From Sorghum bicolor (taxonomy: Eukaryota; Streptophyta; Magnoliopsida; Poales; Poaceae): a stretch of 64,000 bases of DNA. Location of the stretch: contig NC_012878.2 in the NCBI RefSeq assembly GCF_000003195.3, positions 11,539,144 to 11,603,143 of the forward strand, written 5' to 3'. The stretch's first letter is position 1, and each line of letters starts with the position of its first letter. A model generated the notes under the pieces. That model was not told where the DNA came from. It worked only from the letters and a program-made list of their open reading frames with translations, and made no database searches. The position numbers and the translations under genes are program-made. Below are positions 48,509 to 58,416 of this stretch, piece by piece.

Positions 48509-49732
48509 TGTTGATATTTGGTAACGCAATTAGGAATTGATCCGCAAGCGCACGGATATCGGTGAGCACTTCACCCGAGATGTTATCCAGAGTATCGTAT
48601 TTATATTTTTACCACTAGGAGAAAGCGTGCATCTGACTAACTAGGTCTATTACTACTAACCTTTAAGCTAGAACCACTATGACTTGATGTGAGTGATGTA
48701 TAGAGAAGACTTCAACTGCACCCTCGTTCTAACCTTGGTAAGGATAATCTACTGTTCTGTTGGGGAGGCTAACGGAATCTAGACACCACATAGGATGTTC
48801 GACCCGCACCTATAAACCCTATCGATCCTGCTAACGGGATTATGGGCTACAAAGGTAACTCGGAAATGTCACGTTCCTCACTACTACCACGGTCCGGCTA
48901 GACAGGTGATATCTATGAGTATCCTAGCCCAAACATCATGTTTATGCTAGAGATGATTACTCTAAACTCTACGCGAAGAGATCAAAGTAAACTCATAAAC
49001 CAAAGAACAATAAAGCAAAGAACTTACTAGAATTTAGAAGTCGAAATACTGAAGAATCCTAGGAGCAAGCCTCGGGTTAAGAGACTTGATCCCACAGGTA
49101 CAACCTCGGAGTAGACACCGACAGGCCGAGCTTCCTCCGATCTACACCTCCACTCTATCTCTCTCAATCTAGTAGAACTAATTCTACTCTCACATTGGAT
49201 GATAAGCCCTATGAGGTTGGAACCCTAAAGGAACCTCTCTCTCTCTCTGAATCCTCTCTAGAAAATATGCTAATGAATAATGGGGATTGATTTCTCCAGG
49301 GGCCAGGGGCCTCGCTTATATAGCCCTCTCAAATGAATCTGGGCCGTCGGATCAAACCGACCTTGATTGAACGGTTTTCCTTGATCCTCAAAGGCGGTTG
49401 AGCATAATCCGCGAGACTCGTGCTGATTAGCCAGCAGAGGAGGGCGGGTGCCTAGGGGGGTTGGGCGGGCACCCTGCCTGTGAGCCCGCTCATTCGTGTA
49501 GCTTTTGGAACCTTCTAGGCCGAGGAAAATTGGCGCACAAGTTCATATCTCTATGTAATTCCGACGTGTGGGCCTTTCTTCCATATTTCCTGATAACCCC
49601 CTACAGAAATAGATAAACAGCAAAACTCGTGGAATTCTGTTAGATCAAACCCTAATTCTAGGTGTTGCTTGTATATTGGTCATTTTCTTTATTTATTTAA
49701 TGATTAAAATTGATACTTAAGAACCGTCAACA
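48509..49732 (-). repeat. E2 5' LTR
   Basis: 1224 bp. On the minus strand it starts TGTTGACGGTTCTTAAG and ends AAATATCAACA, and it is followed outward by the perfect target copy GTAGT. The start, the TATA region and the CCCCTGGCCCCTGGAG stretch are shared with the E3 LTRs. Confidence 0.92.
49316..49323 (-). promoter_or_regulatory. TATA box of E2 5' LTR
   Basis: The minus strand reads GGCTATATAAGCGAGG, placing TATATAAG about 420 bases into the LTR. Confidence 0.65.
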
Positions 49733-49737
49733 GTAGT

Positions 49738-49844
49738 CTTGGCTAGACCGATAGTTTTAATTCCGCATTTCTTTCGGTTAGCCGGCGTATTAATTTTAAG
49801 AAAGGACTATTCACCCCCCTCTAGTTCACCATCTCGACCCTTCA
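49738..49844 (+). mobile_element. E4: solo LTR, right part
   Basis: Continues the solo LTR after E2 and ends TCTCGACCCTTCA, then the target copy GCAGG. The TGAAAGG...CCTTCA ends are an inverted pair, as in many LTRs. Confidence 0.75.
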
Positions 49845-50602
49845 GCAGGTCAACCGACCTTGCCTTGGTGCCACCAAGCATCCAGCTATCTCCCAATGAT
49901 GATGTCAAAGGATCCCATGCTCAACACACTAGCTAGAATTCAAGGTGAGATGGTCCAATGCTTATGACTTTAGCTTAGGATGCTACTTTAAGCATTGTGA
50001 TGCTTTAGGGAATATTCCAACAGCCAAAGCTAGCATAGGGACAATGCATGCTTAAGGGTCCCTATGGTCCATGGGAATCACTTTGTTGCTGGTCCCTTCT
50101 TTTGTTTTCTCCTTTTCTCTATCACCAAATACTAAAAATGGGAATCCGAGGCAACCAACAACAACTTTAGATCAGCACCACCACCATCTTTATTAGACAA
50201 CCCAACATAGCATGATTAAAGTGGTGGGGAGCAGAAGTCTCGGTCGACTGACCGAGCTTTTGGTCCGTGGTCCCACTTGGTGACTTTTTGCAAGCACGAG
50301 GCTAGATTCTCAGTCCAAAGTTGAAGGCATGCTTCAAAGGGGTTGAACCCCGGTCGGCCCACCAGCCCTATGGGGGGTCTTGCAATGCCATTTCACCCCT
50401 ATTAATAGCCCCCCATTGTGAGCTCAATCCCACACCAAAACTAGCAGAATCATCTCGAGCTCACTTGGCCTTCTCACTTCTCTTTAGTGTTCCAAGCCTT
50501 CTCAAGCTTAGTGTAGTAGTAGATATAAACCCAAAAACATTTCCCTTCTGCATAGTAGTATAGTAGGAAGCTCGGTCTTGTTTGTTCACTTGTGAAGCTA
50601 GC
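49845..50602 (+). other. E1 internal non-coding sequence
   Basis: Lies between the solo LTR and the ORF. It holds GGTCGACTGACC- and GGTCGGCCCACC-like motifs related to the E1 LTR palindromes. No polymerase sequence is seen. Confidence 0.5.
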
Positions 50603-51973
50603 ATGAATAAATTCATCTCCGCCAAGCTCACCAAAAAGAGGAAGGGTGATGGATCATCCTCGAGCTCTCACCACTCCGAGAGTAGGAGACATGAAAGAGT
50701 GGAGGAGGAACAACTGCACACACTTGTTCCCTTCATCCCCGCTGATAGGATACTAGAGCCCCACGACAACCTATTGCTCACTCATGAAGAGATAGGGAAG
50801 CTCTACACCCTTCGCACTTGCGGCTTCAACTACACCACTGTCTTTGACGAGCAACTCTTGGACCAATCAGGTATGAGCACCGACTTTCCTACCATCTTTT
50901 ATGCCATTGGTTGGGGTGGATTTTGGCAAGTTCTTGAATTTGGTGTAAAAGTACTCTCTCAAGAATTTCTTGCCACACTAAAATCAAATGAGACGGGAGT
51001 AACTTTTCGCATGTTCAACAAAGATTACAATTTAACTTGGAGTGAGCTAAGTACACGTCTAGGCTTTGATCAAGATTGTGAGCTAGACATAGATCATGCT
51101 TTGCAAAATTTTGACTTAGCTAAGTTTTGGAAGTTGATTACTTGCTCCAATAATCTCTCTGTTCGTAGACCTGTCCAAATCCTTAACCCAACCTTAAGAT
51201 TCATGTACATTTGGATCATAGTCACTCTCTTCCCTGGTCCTAGTATGGATGATATAGGCTATAAAGAATTGCAAATCCTTTATGCCATGGTAAACAAAAT
51301 CAAATTTTCACCAGTCAAGTGGCTAGTACCTTTCTGGATCTCCATTGCACCTAGCATGCCCCTATGCTTTACTTCACTTATCACCAGAATTGTTGAATCT
51401 ATGGGTTTGCTTGAAACAAATGAAGTAGAGTACATCTAGGATGATAGATCTATTTTAGGTGAGCAGATGTTTAAGAGTGCTAATTTGATTAAGAGGGATC
51501 CCAAAAATGGCTTTAAAATGATTTATGGGAACCATCCCATTGAGGTCTCTCTCCCCAATGAGGACCTTTGGTTGTATAATGCTTCATCACTAACCTTGAG
51601 GCTAGGAAGAGAGAATAGAGCTAACCCTGTTGCAGGGACGGACAGGGTGACAAGAGCACGATCCCGTGCTGCTCAACAGCAAGTTGGTCCCTCTTATGCA
51701 CCACAAGAGGAGGATGAGGTGAGCTCCATGCACACGGAAACACCTCATCACTCCAGGACGTCTTCAGCAACACGCACCCCTCGCCCTCGTGGTAGGGGAA
51801 GGCGCCAACCACCGTCCGAAATGGAGACACTCATCAGTGATATGGAGAACATCAACATTGGACAGCAGACCACCTTGCAGCTCATGCAAGAGAACTTGGA
51901 CATGGCCCAAAGCCTCCAAGCTGAGAGTGAGTACCGATGGGACCAGTGGTTTGGGTATCAACCACCCCAGTGA
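50603..51973 (+). pseudogene. E1 ATHILA ORF-1-like frame with one nonsense codon
   Basis: One frame of about 456 codons starting MNKFISAKLTKKRKG, interrupted only by a TAG at 51437-51439. The stretch from about residue 95 to 150, including FGVKVLSQEFLATL and VTFRMFNKDYNLTWSELS, resembles the ATHILA ORF-1 family, which in Athila-type elements lies downstream of pol. The N-terminus is Lys/Ser-rich. The C-terminal third is Arg/Pro-rich (RTPRPRGRGRRQPP) and ends with a Gln/Glu-rich, possibly coiled stretch. The role of this family is not established; it has sometimes been compared with env, but I see no signal peptide or membrane anchor. The start at 50603 is chosen as the first ATG; an upstream TTG at 50582 is less likely. 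Confidence 0.72.
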
Positions 51974-53412
51974 GCAAGAAGGCAAGCTTGGGGAAGATTC
52001 TCTCCCCCACTAAGGTAAGTTTATCCAAGGTAAGTTTCCAAACCTCCGAATTTAATTCTTGTTTTATCGCATTTTGTTTGTTCCCTTCTTGCATAAAATA
52101 AAATAAAAAAATTCAAAAAAAATATTTATTTGCTTTATTTCCTTTTTATATATATGCTTCATGTGTGCTATCCTTCCTATGGAAATGATGATGAAATTGC
52201 TAGTTAATGTCTTTCTAGTACTTGTTTACAACTTAGCATTTCTCTAAGTATGGACTACTTAGTATTCTTAACCATCATGAACTTGAACACTTAGTGGGTT
52301 GCAAGTGCTAAAACAAAGTCTAAGTTGTTGTGAGACATGATATAGCTAAGATAAGAGATCTATACTATTGTTCTAAGCATGCATGATTGCTAGAGAATTT
52401 ATTTTTTAAAAGATGAATAAAAACTTAATTGTTCCTCAATGGTGTTAAATTCCTACCACAAGCCATATATGCTCTACATGATAGAAACCTAGCACATAGG
52501 CTGCTTGCTTGTGTTGAGAGTTGTCAACTCTTGTTGACCCTTGGTTTAGAGTTTTGTCATGCTCAGTGAGATCAAGATCCACACCATCCACATACATCTG
52601 CTGCTCCTACACTGGGAGTATGCAACATTCCATACCATTCCATTCCATCCCACCAAATATAGATGCTCCATGCTCTAAGTGTAGAATCTCTCTCTAATAG
52701 CCAAATGTTAGATGAGACACAAAGCAAAGGCTATAGAAAAATAATCACCTTGTTAGGAAGAACATCATCGAGTCCTTAAAAAAAGAGAGAGAAAAATGCT
52801 AGCCTTGTCTTAATAGAAAAAGAATAGAGAGAGCACAATCAAATAAAGGAGTCATCTAGCCATCATACTCATACCATCTTTCCACATATATATCTTGATC
52901 TCGAGCATGACACTATTCTTCCTCTAAGGATCCGAGGTTGACTCCACAACATATGCAATGTAAGTATGCCATCCCCTTGTTCCTACCTTGAGCTCTACAT
53001 AAGCCTTTATTATAGTAGGATTACATAGAGAAGGCAACTTACTCATATGCCTCGGTAAGGATTTATACACCACTTGAGTGACTTAAGAGAAACCATATGA
53101 GGAACATTAAGATTTCTTTCGAAAAACTTAGCAAAAACCTCTGGCATGAAACTTGCTAAAGAATGAGAAAAGTAGATGTCCATTCAAAGTTGTTCTATCT
53201 CTCAACATCCCAAGACTGAGTTAATGCCATAAGCCCCATGGATGCTAAAGTAACATTGGTGTGTTAGCATTACTAAGTTTTCCATCCAAAGAGAAGTTCG
53301 TTGTTGTCCACTTAGTATTATTAAGATGTTAACTTAGTAATAATACCTGATCCGATCGAACCAAGTCTTGAATGTTTGCTCGGGACGAGCAAAGGTTAAC
53401 CTTGGGGGATCT
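51974..53412 (+). other. E1 3' non-coding region with two polypurine-like tracts
   Basis: AAGCTTGGGGAAG at 51984-51996, only 11 bases after the ORF stop, resembles the true polypurine tract CCTTGGGGGATCT at 53399-53411 that abuts the 3' LTR. The region between is AT-rich and non-coding, and recalls the E3 3' regions in layout and wording (for example GGGACGAGCAA before the tract). Confidence 0.72.
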
Positions 53413-54277
53413 TATTGGCGGGAAATAAGACCAAGTTCTATATCCTCAAAAGCCCATCAATAGTCCTCGATTGAAGGAAGATAAGCATCACATGAACATA
53501 TTTATCACTAATAAAGTTCCACTTGTACTCTTAGCTTGTTCAATGCAGGAAAGAACGAAATGAGCCATGTGGGCCCCATAACCTAGGTCGACCGACTGGG
53601 ATTTGGGCCCAACAGGGGCTCCCCTCCATGGCATGAGCCATGGCATACTCCAAGGAGTCAATCCCAACCCTTGGATCCAAGTGTGCTTGCTCTCAACGGT
53701 TCAAACACTTAGCACATGGATCCTTGGAACTACATGGAAGCAAGCAAGTGTGCAACTAGACTCAATTTTGGACAACACTTCACATGATAAGTGGGGACAC
53801 CACCAGGAGGCCAGAGGTGGGCCAGGGGCTCCAAAGGTCAATCGGCCGACCGACCAATGGGGTGATGCCACCTGGCCCAACCTCCCACCAACTTAAGGAT
53901 CTTCTAGAAGGTCAGTGGGACCCACTGTCAGCCAAAGGGTAGGTCGGCCGACCGACATGTGGGCCCCATCTGGAGTCGGTTCACTCCCACCAACCTTCCT
54001 CATGTGTGGCAATGCTTCAACCGTCCATCTAAGGCGGTTGGAAGGTCGGTGCATCCAAGGGTGGAGAAGGAAGGAGCACGTAGATCACTGACGTGGCACC
54101 CCCTCTCTCACCCCTATATAAGGAGGGGTCCTTCATCACACATCTCTCACATCTTCCATCTATCATTTCATTTCCAAATCCCACTTGGGAGATCAAGTGT
54201 AGTCTAGTCTAGTCTAGAGTGGAAGTTAGAGTCGAGTCGAGCGAAGCTCGGGTCTCCGGAGCTGTCTTCTGGAGAGT
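53413..54277 (+). repeat. E1 3' LTR, truncated
   Basis: Starts TATTGGCGGG (5' LTR: TGTTGACGGG) and follows the 5' LTR to the equivalent of 10553, then stops at GGAGAGT. About 1 kb of the LTR and the right target copy are missing. Confidence 0.88.
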
Positions 54278-54632
54278 AGAAATTAGAGTTGTTCAATAAT
54301 TTAAATAAACTTGTAAATGATTTCAAATGAGAAAGTTGTAAATAGCAAACTTCTATAACTTTGGAGATCTACAACGTTTATTTTAGTTATTTCTCCATCC
54401 GAGGCCATTTAGAAAATTCAAACTTTAATACTTAATTTTTGATATTTGGCGTTTATTTATAAGTGTGGCTCTAGGGCCGCGGGGTGGTTGGATATAGAGC
54501 CGACCTTACATATAGAGCCATTCGTAGAGGTGGCTTATAACACCAGTAATCCTGCAAATGGATTTGGAGAGTCAGCTCATTTGGTAAACATTTGTGCCCT
54601 ACAAAAAAATGGAGGCACATTTTGTAGCAGTG
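54278..54632. mobile_element. CACTA-type terminal fragment
   Basis: Phrases such as AACTTTGGAGATCTACAACG and CATTCGTAGAGGTGGC are typical of inner and subterminal CACTA sequence in grasses. The piece ends TTTTGTAGCAGTG at 54632, complement CACTGCTACAAAA, a variant CACTA end. The left end is missing where it abuts the truncated E1 LTR. Confidence 0.48.
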
Positions 54633-55163
54633 GCTAAGCTCTCATTTGAGGTTGGAGCTTATATTCAAGTGTGAGAAGTCTATATATTTTCTATGGTATT
54701 TAAACCATGATAATGCCAATTGTATAGCAACCCACTGCCTATTGATCTAATAGTCATAATTTTCTATATACACTAGATGATTCACCAAAGTATAAACATT
54801 AGCCCCAAGCAAGCCCATTAGCCGTTGCTCCAACAGTTATACTTTTTTGTGTATCTCGGTATTTTGGCCATATCTCCTAGTTTCGAAGCCTGTTTCTGAT
54901 GATCTTATATTTGTTGGAAAGCTAATGAAGTGCTTTAGAAGATTATGAAAAAATACTGCACCAGATCAATAAAAAGCCACAACAGCTGATTCTGTGAACA
55001 TGACTAGGTTGGCAGTCTAGTAAGTTGGCAGCCAGTGACAACTTGTTGATGCTTCGGTATTATGGGAGTATCTTCTTGCTCCAAGCTCCGATTTGATGTT
55101 CTTCTACTTGTAGGAAGCTAGTGAAAATATATATAATGTGAACCTAAAAATATCTACTTGCAG
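54633..55163. other. No gene recognised; presumed Helitron or intron sequence
   Basis: AT-rich sequence ending in TATCTACTTGCAG at 55151-55163, a good splice acceptor for the exon that follows. A Helitron 5' end was sought and not found. Confidence 0.35.
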
Positions 55164-55287
55164 CGAGATCTAGAAGCTAGCAATGGTTCCTCTCCTAGTT
55201 CCTCGCCTACCGCACGCAGGAAAGAAGATAGTGGGCTGCGGCCGCCCTGTTCCGCGAACTTTGTCCCGAAACGTGGGACGGGGACAT

Positions 55288-56251
55288 TGATATGCTCACG
55301 CCTAGGGATAGCGTGAGACAAGTCGTTGTGGCCCGATCTTCTCGTAGGATTCGCGAACTTGATAACTTGTCGCTGCGTGACCTGGTGAAGAGGCAGTGCA
55401 CCGCGAGGCTGTCCACGCGACGAACTACCGAGACAATCACCCTTCCACGTACCGACGAACAGCCCACGCAATCACGCCGTATAGACGTGAAGGCACAAAC
55501 TGGATGAACCGCAGTTCGGCGTTCTACAACTCCCTCAGGAATCGAAAGAACAAGTTTTGCAAGCCTCTCAAGACTCACGCATAAACAAAACTCCACGAGT
55601 TTGTGTATTCTGAATTTTAACCAAGCAAGATGTGTCCTTCCATTGTCTAGTACAAGAGATATATATAGATAGGGGCGTTCAGCTTTGAATACATGACAGC
55701 ATGCACATCCACTAGTGGATTTCGTGGCTGGTTCGCGCGTCTTCTCAGCTTCTGGCAGCAGTTACTAAAATGAGCATAACTCTTTATTGGGAAGTCTAAA
55801 TAATGAACCGTTTGATGGGCTGCAACATAGACTTAAAGATGCTTTCATCCATCTGTAGAATGCCACGTAACTCCTTGTATTCTGTCCGTGGTGATGCTTG
55901 GAATTTGTACCATGGGTCAGCCATCTAGCTTCTGGTTGCCTTCTCATGCAGAAGTAATGAACCACCATTTTATTTATGCACACAATAGGCTTCTTGGTTC
56001 AGATGTCCAAAGGCTTGAATCCATCTTCATCCCATGCTGGTTCATACCCTCCATCATTCCTAAGGACATTGAAACAAGAACTCAAAAGTATAGGATCATT
56101 CAACATAAACTGATTATTAAACATAAGGTTAGCGTTCACCTGAGAATGAATTTCCTTCTCCAATTGTTTAGCTCTACTTCTTGTAATTGGACCACTTATA
56201 TCAAGTGGAGTTTCATTTGAAGATGAATGAATGCTAGGGATGTCCTCATCA
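55288..56251 (-). repeat. CRM 3' LTR
   Basis: Its first ~84 codons on the minus strand encode the C-terminus of the pol protein. The adjoining polypurine tract, minus-strand GAGGGGGAGGC, lies at 56252-56262. Confidence 0.92.
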
Positions 56252-58275
56252 GCCTCCCCCTCTTGAGAAGGAGTCGTCCTCGACTCAGGCTCACCAACAA
56301 ATGGAAGCAAGTCTTTGACATTGAATGTTGGACTAACATTGGAATATTCAGGTGGCAGCTCAATTTTGTATGCATTATCATTTATCTTTTTTAGAACCTT
56401 GAATGGACCATCACCTCTAGGTGATAACTTACTCTTACGTTGTTGGGGAAATCGATCCTTGCGTAGATGCAACCACACGAGGTCACCGGGCTGAAATGTA
56501 ACCTTCTTCTTACCTTTGTTCGCTTGCTTTGCATATTGTGCTGATTTCTTCTCAATATTTCTTCTTGTCTCATCATGTAGCTTCTTGATAAAGTTGGATC
56601 TCTTCGCTGCATCCAAGTTAACTTGTTCCTGTAATGGTAAAGGCAAAAGATCCATGGGAGTATGTGGCTTAAAACCATAAACAATTTCAAATGGACAAAA
56701 ATTTGTTGTGGAATGTAGTGCCCTATTATAAGCAAATTCGACATGTGGAAGACATTCTTCCCACTGCTTCAAATTCTTTTTTAGCACGGCACGCAGCATG
56801 GTGGACAGGGTACGGTTGACAACTTCAGTTTGCCCATCCGTTTGTGGGTGACAAGTGGTGGAAAATAACAACTTCGTGCCAAGTTTAGCCCATAATGTCT
56901 TCCAAAAATAGCTCAGGAATTTTGTATCTCGGTCTGAAACAATAGTCTTTGGCACTCCATGTAAACGAACAATCTCCCTGAAAAACAAATCAGCAACGTG
57001 TGAAGCATCATCGCTCTTGTGACATGGAATAAAATGTGCCATTTTTGAGAAGCGATCAACAATAACGAAGATAGAGTCCCTCCCCCTCTGAGACCTTGGT
57101 AATCCCAGAATAAAATCCATAGATATATCTTCCCAAGGTACAGTTATAGCATTAATGGCACGACAATCGACACACATGCGCCAAGATCCATCTTTCTTAG
57201 GGACCAAAAGTACTGGAACAGCACAAGGTGATAGAGATTCACGAACATACCCTTTGTCCAAAAGCTCTTTTACCTGTCGCTGAATTTCTTTGGTTTCTTC
57301 AGGATTAGCACGGTAGGCTGGACGATTGGGAAGAGAAGCTCCAGGTACCAAATCGATTTGATGCTCAATACCACGGAGTGGAGGAAGGCCAGCTGGTACC
57401 TCATCAGGAAAAACATCTTCAAAGTCCTGTAAGAGATCAAGAACAGCACTAGGCAGCGATGAAGGTAAATCGTTAGTTGAAAGTAGGACCTCCTTGTGCA
57501 AGAGCACAAAGAATGGGGCTGTGGTGTTCCTCACTTCTCTCAAATCACTCCTGCTCACAAATAAGCACTCATTTTGGTGGTGTTGTTTTGTAGTGGAAAG
57601 AGGCTTTATGTGGCTAGATTGGTTAGAAGTCTCTCCCTTACTAGTGTTGGCAGCCTCACTCAATTTTCTTTTGTCAGATTCTTCTTTTTTCATGCGAGCC
57701 ACATCTGAAGCATAGATCTCTTCTGGAGATAATGGAACAAGAACCACCTTCTTGTCATTGTGGATGAAAGTATACTTGTTAGACCGCCCAAAGTGCACCG
57801 AATCCACATCAAACTGCCATGGACGACCCAACAGCAAATGGCATGCTTGCATGGGTACAATATCACAATCAACCTCACCATGATAGTCACCAATGGAGAA
57901 AGACAAACGAACCATGGATGAGACCTTCACTGTCCCTGAATTATTCAGCCACTGCATATGGTAAGGGTGTGGATGGCGGCGTGTTGGTAGGCCAAGCTTC
58001 TCAACAAGCAAGGCACTAACAATATTATTGCAGCTCCCACCATCTATGATGAAACGACACACTTGACCTTTCACTTTGCATCGGGACTGAAACAAATTAT
58101 GACGTTGTCCTTGTTCAGCAGCAACAAACTGAGTGGAAAGAACTCTTCTAACCACCAAATAAGGAGATGATCTATTCATTTTAGAAGGCTCCAAATCAGG
58201 AAAATCAGCAAGCAACTCATCAAAATCAGCACTAGTAATCTCATTAGAATATGGAGAAATAACATCTTCTATCAT
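55999..58275 (-). CDS. CRM pol with in-frame deletion: protease, RT stub, integrase (758 aa)
   Basis: Intact frame. The protease has [11 protein letters not shown] at residues 76-86 (Asp78-Gly-Gly) and CHLLLGRPW at 145-153. The start of reverse transcriptase is kept ([18 protein letters not shown] from 305, [20 protein letters not shown] to 375). It then jumps at V379/P380 (about 57139) straight into the integrase core, [14 protein letters not shown]. The YxDD palm, RNase H and the integrase H-H-C-C domain are absent. The catalytic Asp387, Asp448 and Glu484 of integrase are present. The C-terminus has [14 protein letters not shown] and ends inside the 3' LTR. As drawn it starts at an ATG, but in the family gag and pol form one frame; here a single stop after gag separates them. 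The protein could cut gag and perhaps bind integrase sites, but cannot copy RNA. Confidence 0.9.
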   Translation of the reverse strand: MIEDVISPYSNEITSADFDELLADFPDLEPSKMNRSSPYLVVRRVLSTQFVAAEQGQRHNLFQSRCKVKGQVCRFIIDGGSCNNIVSALLVEKLGLPTRRHPHPYHMQWLNNSGTVKVSSMVRLSFSIGDYHGEVDCDIVPMQACHLLLGRPWQFDVDSVHFGRSNKYTFIHNDKKVVLVPLSPEEIYASDVARMKKEESDKRKLSEAANTSKGETSNQSSHIKPLSTTKQHHQNECLFVSRSDLREVRNTTAPFFVLLHKEVLLSTNDLPSSLPSAVLDLLQDFEDVFPDEVPAGLPPLRGIEHQIDLVPGASLPNRPAYRANPEETKEIQRQVKELLDKGYVRESLSPCAVPVLLVPKKDGSWRMCVDCRAINAITVPWEDISMDFILGLPRSQRGRDSIFVIVDRFSKMAHFIPCHKSDDASHVADLFFREIVRLHGVPKTIVSDRDTKFLSYFWKTLWAKLGTKLLFSTTCHPQTDGQTEVVNRTLSTMLRAVLKKNLKQWEECLPHVEFAYNRALHSTTNFCPFEIVYGFKPHTPMDLLPLPLQEQVNLDAAKRSNFIKKLHDETRRNIEKKSAQYAKQANKGKKKVTFQPGDLVWLHLRKDRFPQQRKSKLSPRGDGPFKVLKKINDNAYKIELPPEYSNVSPTFNVKDLLPFVGEPESRTTPSQEGEADEDIPSIHSSSNETPLDISGPITRSRAKQLEKEIHSQVNANLMFNNQFMLNDPILLSSCFNVLRNDGGYEPAWDEDGFKPLDI

Positions 58276-58416
58276 GTCACTGGGAGCAAAAGTTAGAATA
58301 GGTTGAATAGCTAAATAATTCAGACCTAGCTCAAAAGTACCATCCTCAGCTGAATACTCACAAGTGTCAAGAGTATGATCTGCAAAGACATTGTGAAACT
58401 CGTCCTCCTCTTCACT

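Larger units (their letters stand above)
16392..49732 (-). mobile_element. E2: minus-strand Athila/Tat gag-pol element, host of E3
   Basis: Perfect 5-base target copies GTAGT at 16387-16391 and 49733-49737 bound the element. On the minus strand the order is 5' LTR 49732-48509, primer site, gag-pol 48388-44298, and a partial 3' LTR (44297-43508 and 16580-16392, split by E3). It is the only element in the stack that carries reverse transcriptase, RNase H and integrase. A deletion joined the integrase end directly to the U3 of the 3' LTR, removing the polypurine tract and about 250 bp of LTR. Confidence 0.9.
9693..54277 (+). mobile_element. E1: non-autonomous Athila/Tat-type Ty3/gypsy element, split by nested insertions
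   Basis: The outermost element of the stack. It comprises the 5' LTR 9693-11557, primer site, gag-protease 11710-13779, a gap filled by the E4/E2/E3/L insertions (14114-49844), an ATHILA ORF-1-like frame 50603-51973, a polypurine tract at 53399-53411, and a truncated 3' LTR 53413-54277. No reverse transcriptase, RNase H or integrase is found in either half, so it would need proteins in trans. The left flank is TAAGC (9688-9692), but the right target copy is lost with the end of the 3' LTR. Without the nested insertions it is about 8.9 kb. Confidence 0.85.

Noticed and set aside
50603..51973. Retrovirus-like envelope protein in E1
   Set aside because: No signal peptide, cleavage site or transmembrane anchor is visible; the similarity is to the ATHILA ORF-1 family of unclear role.
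54670..54700. TCTATATATTTTCTATGG as the Helitron 5' end
   Set aside because: The base before it is G, whereas Helitrons insert between A and T, and the motif is weak in AT-rich DNA.
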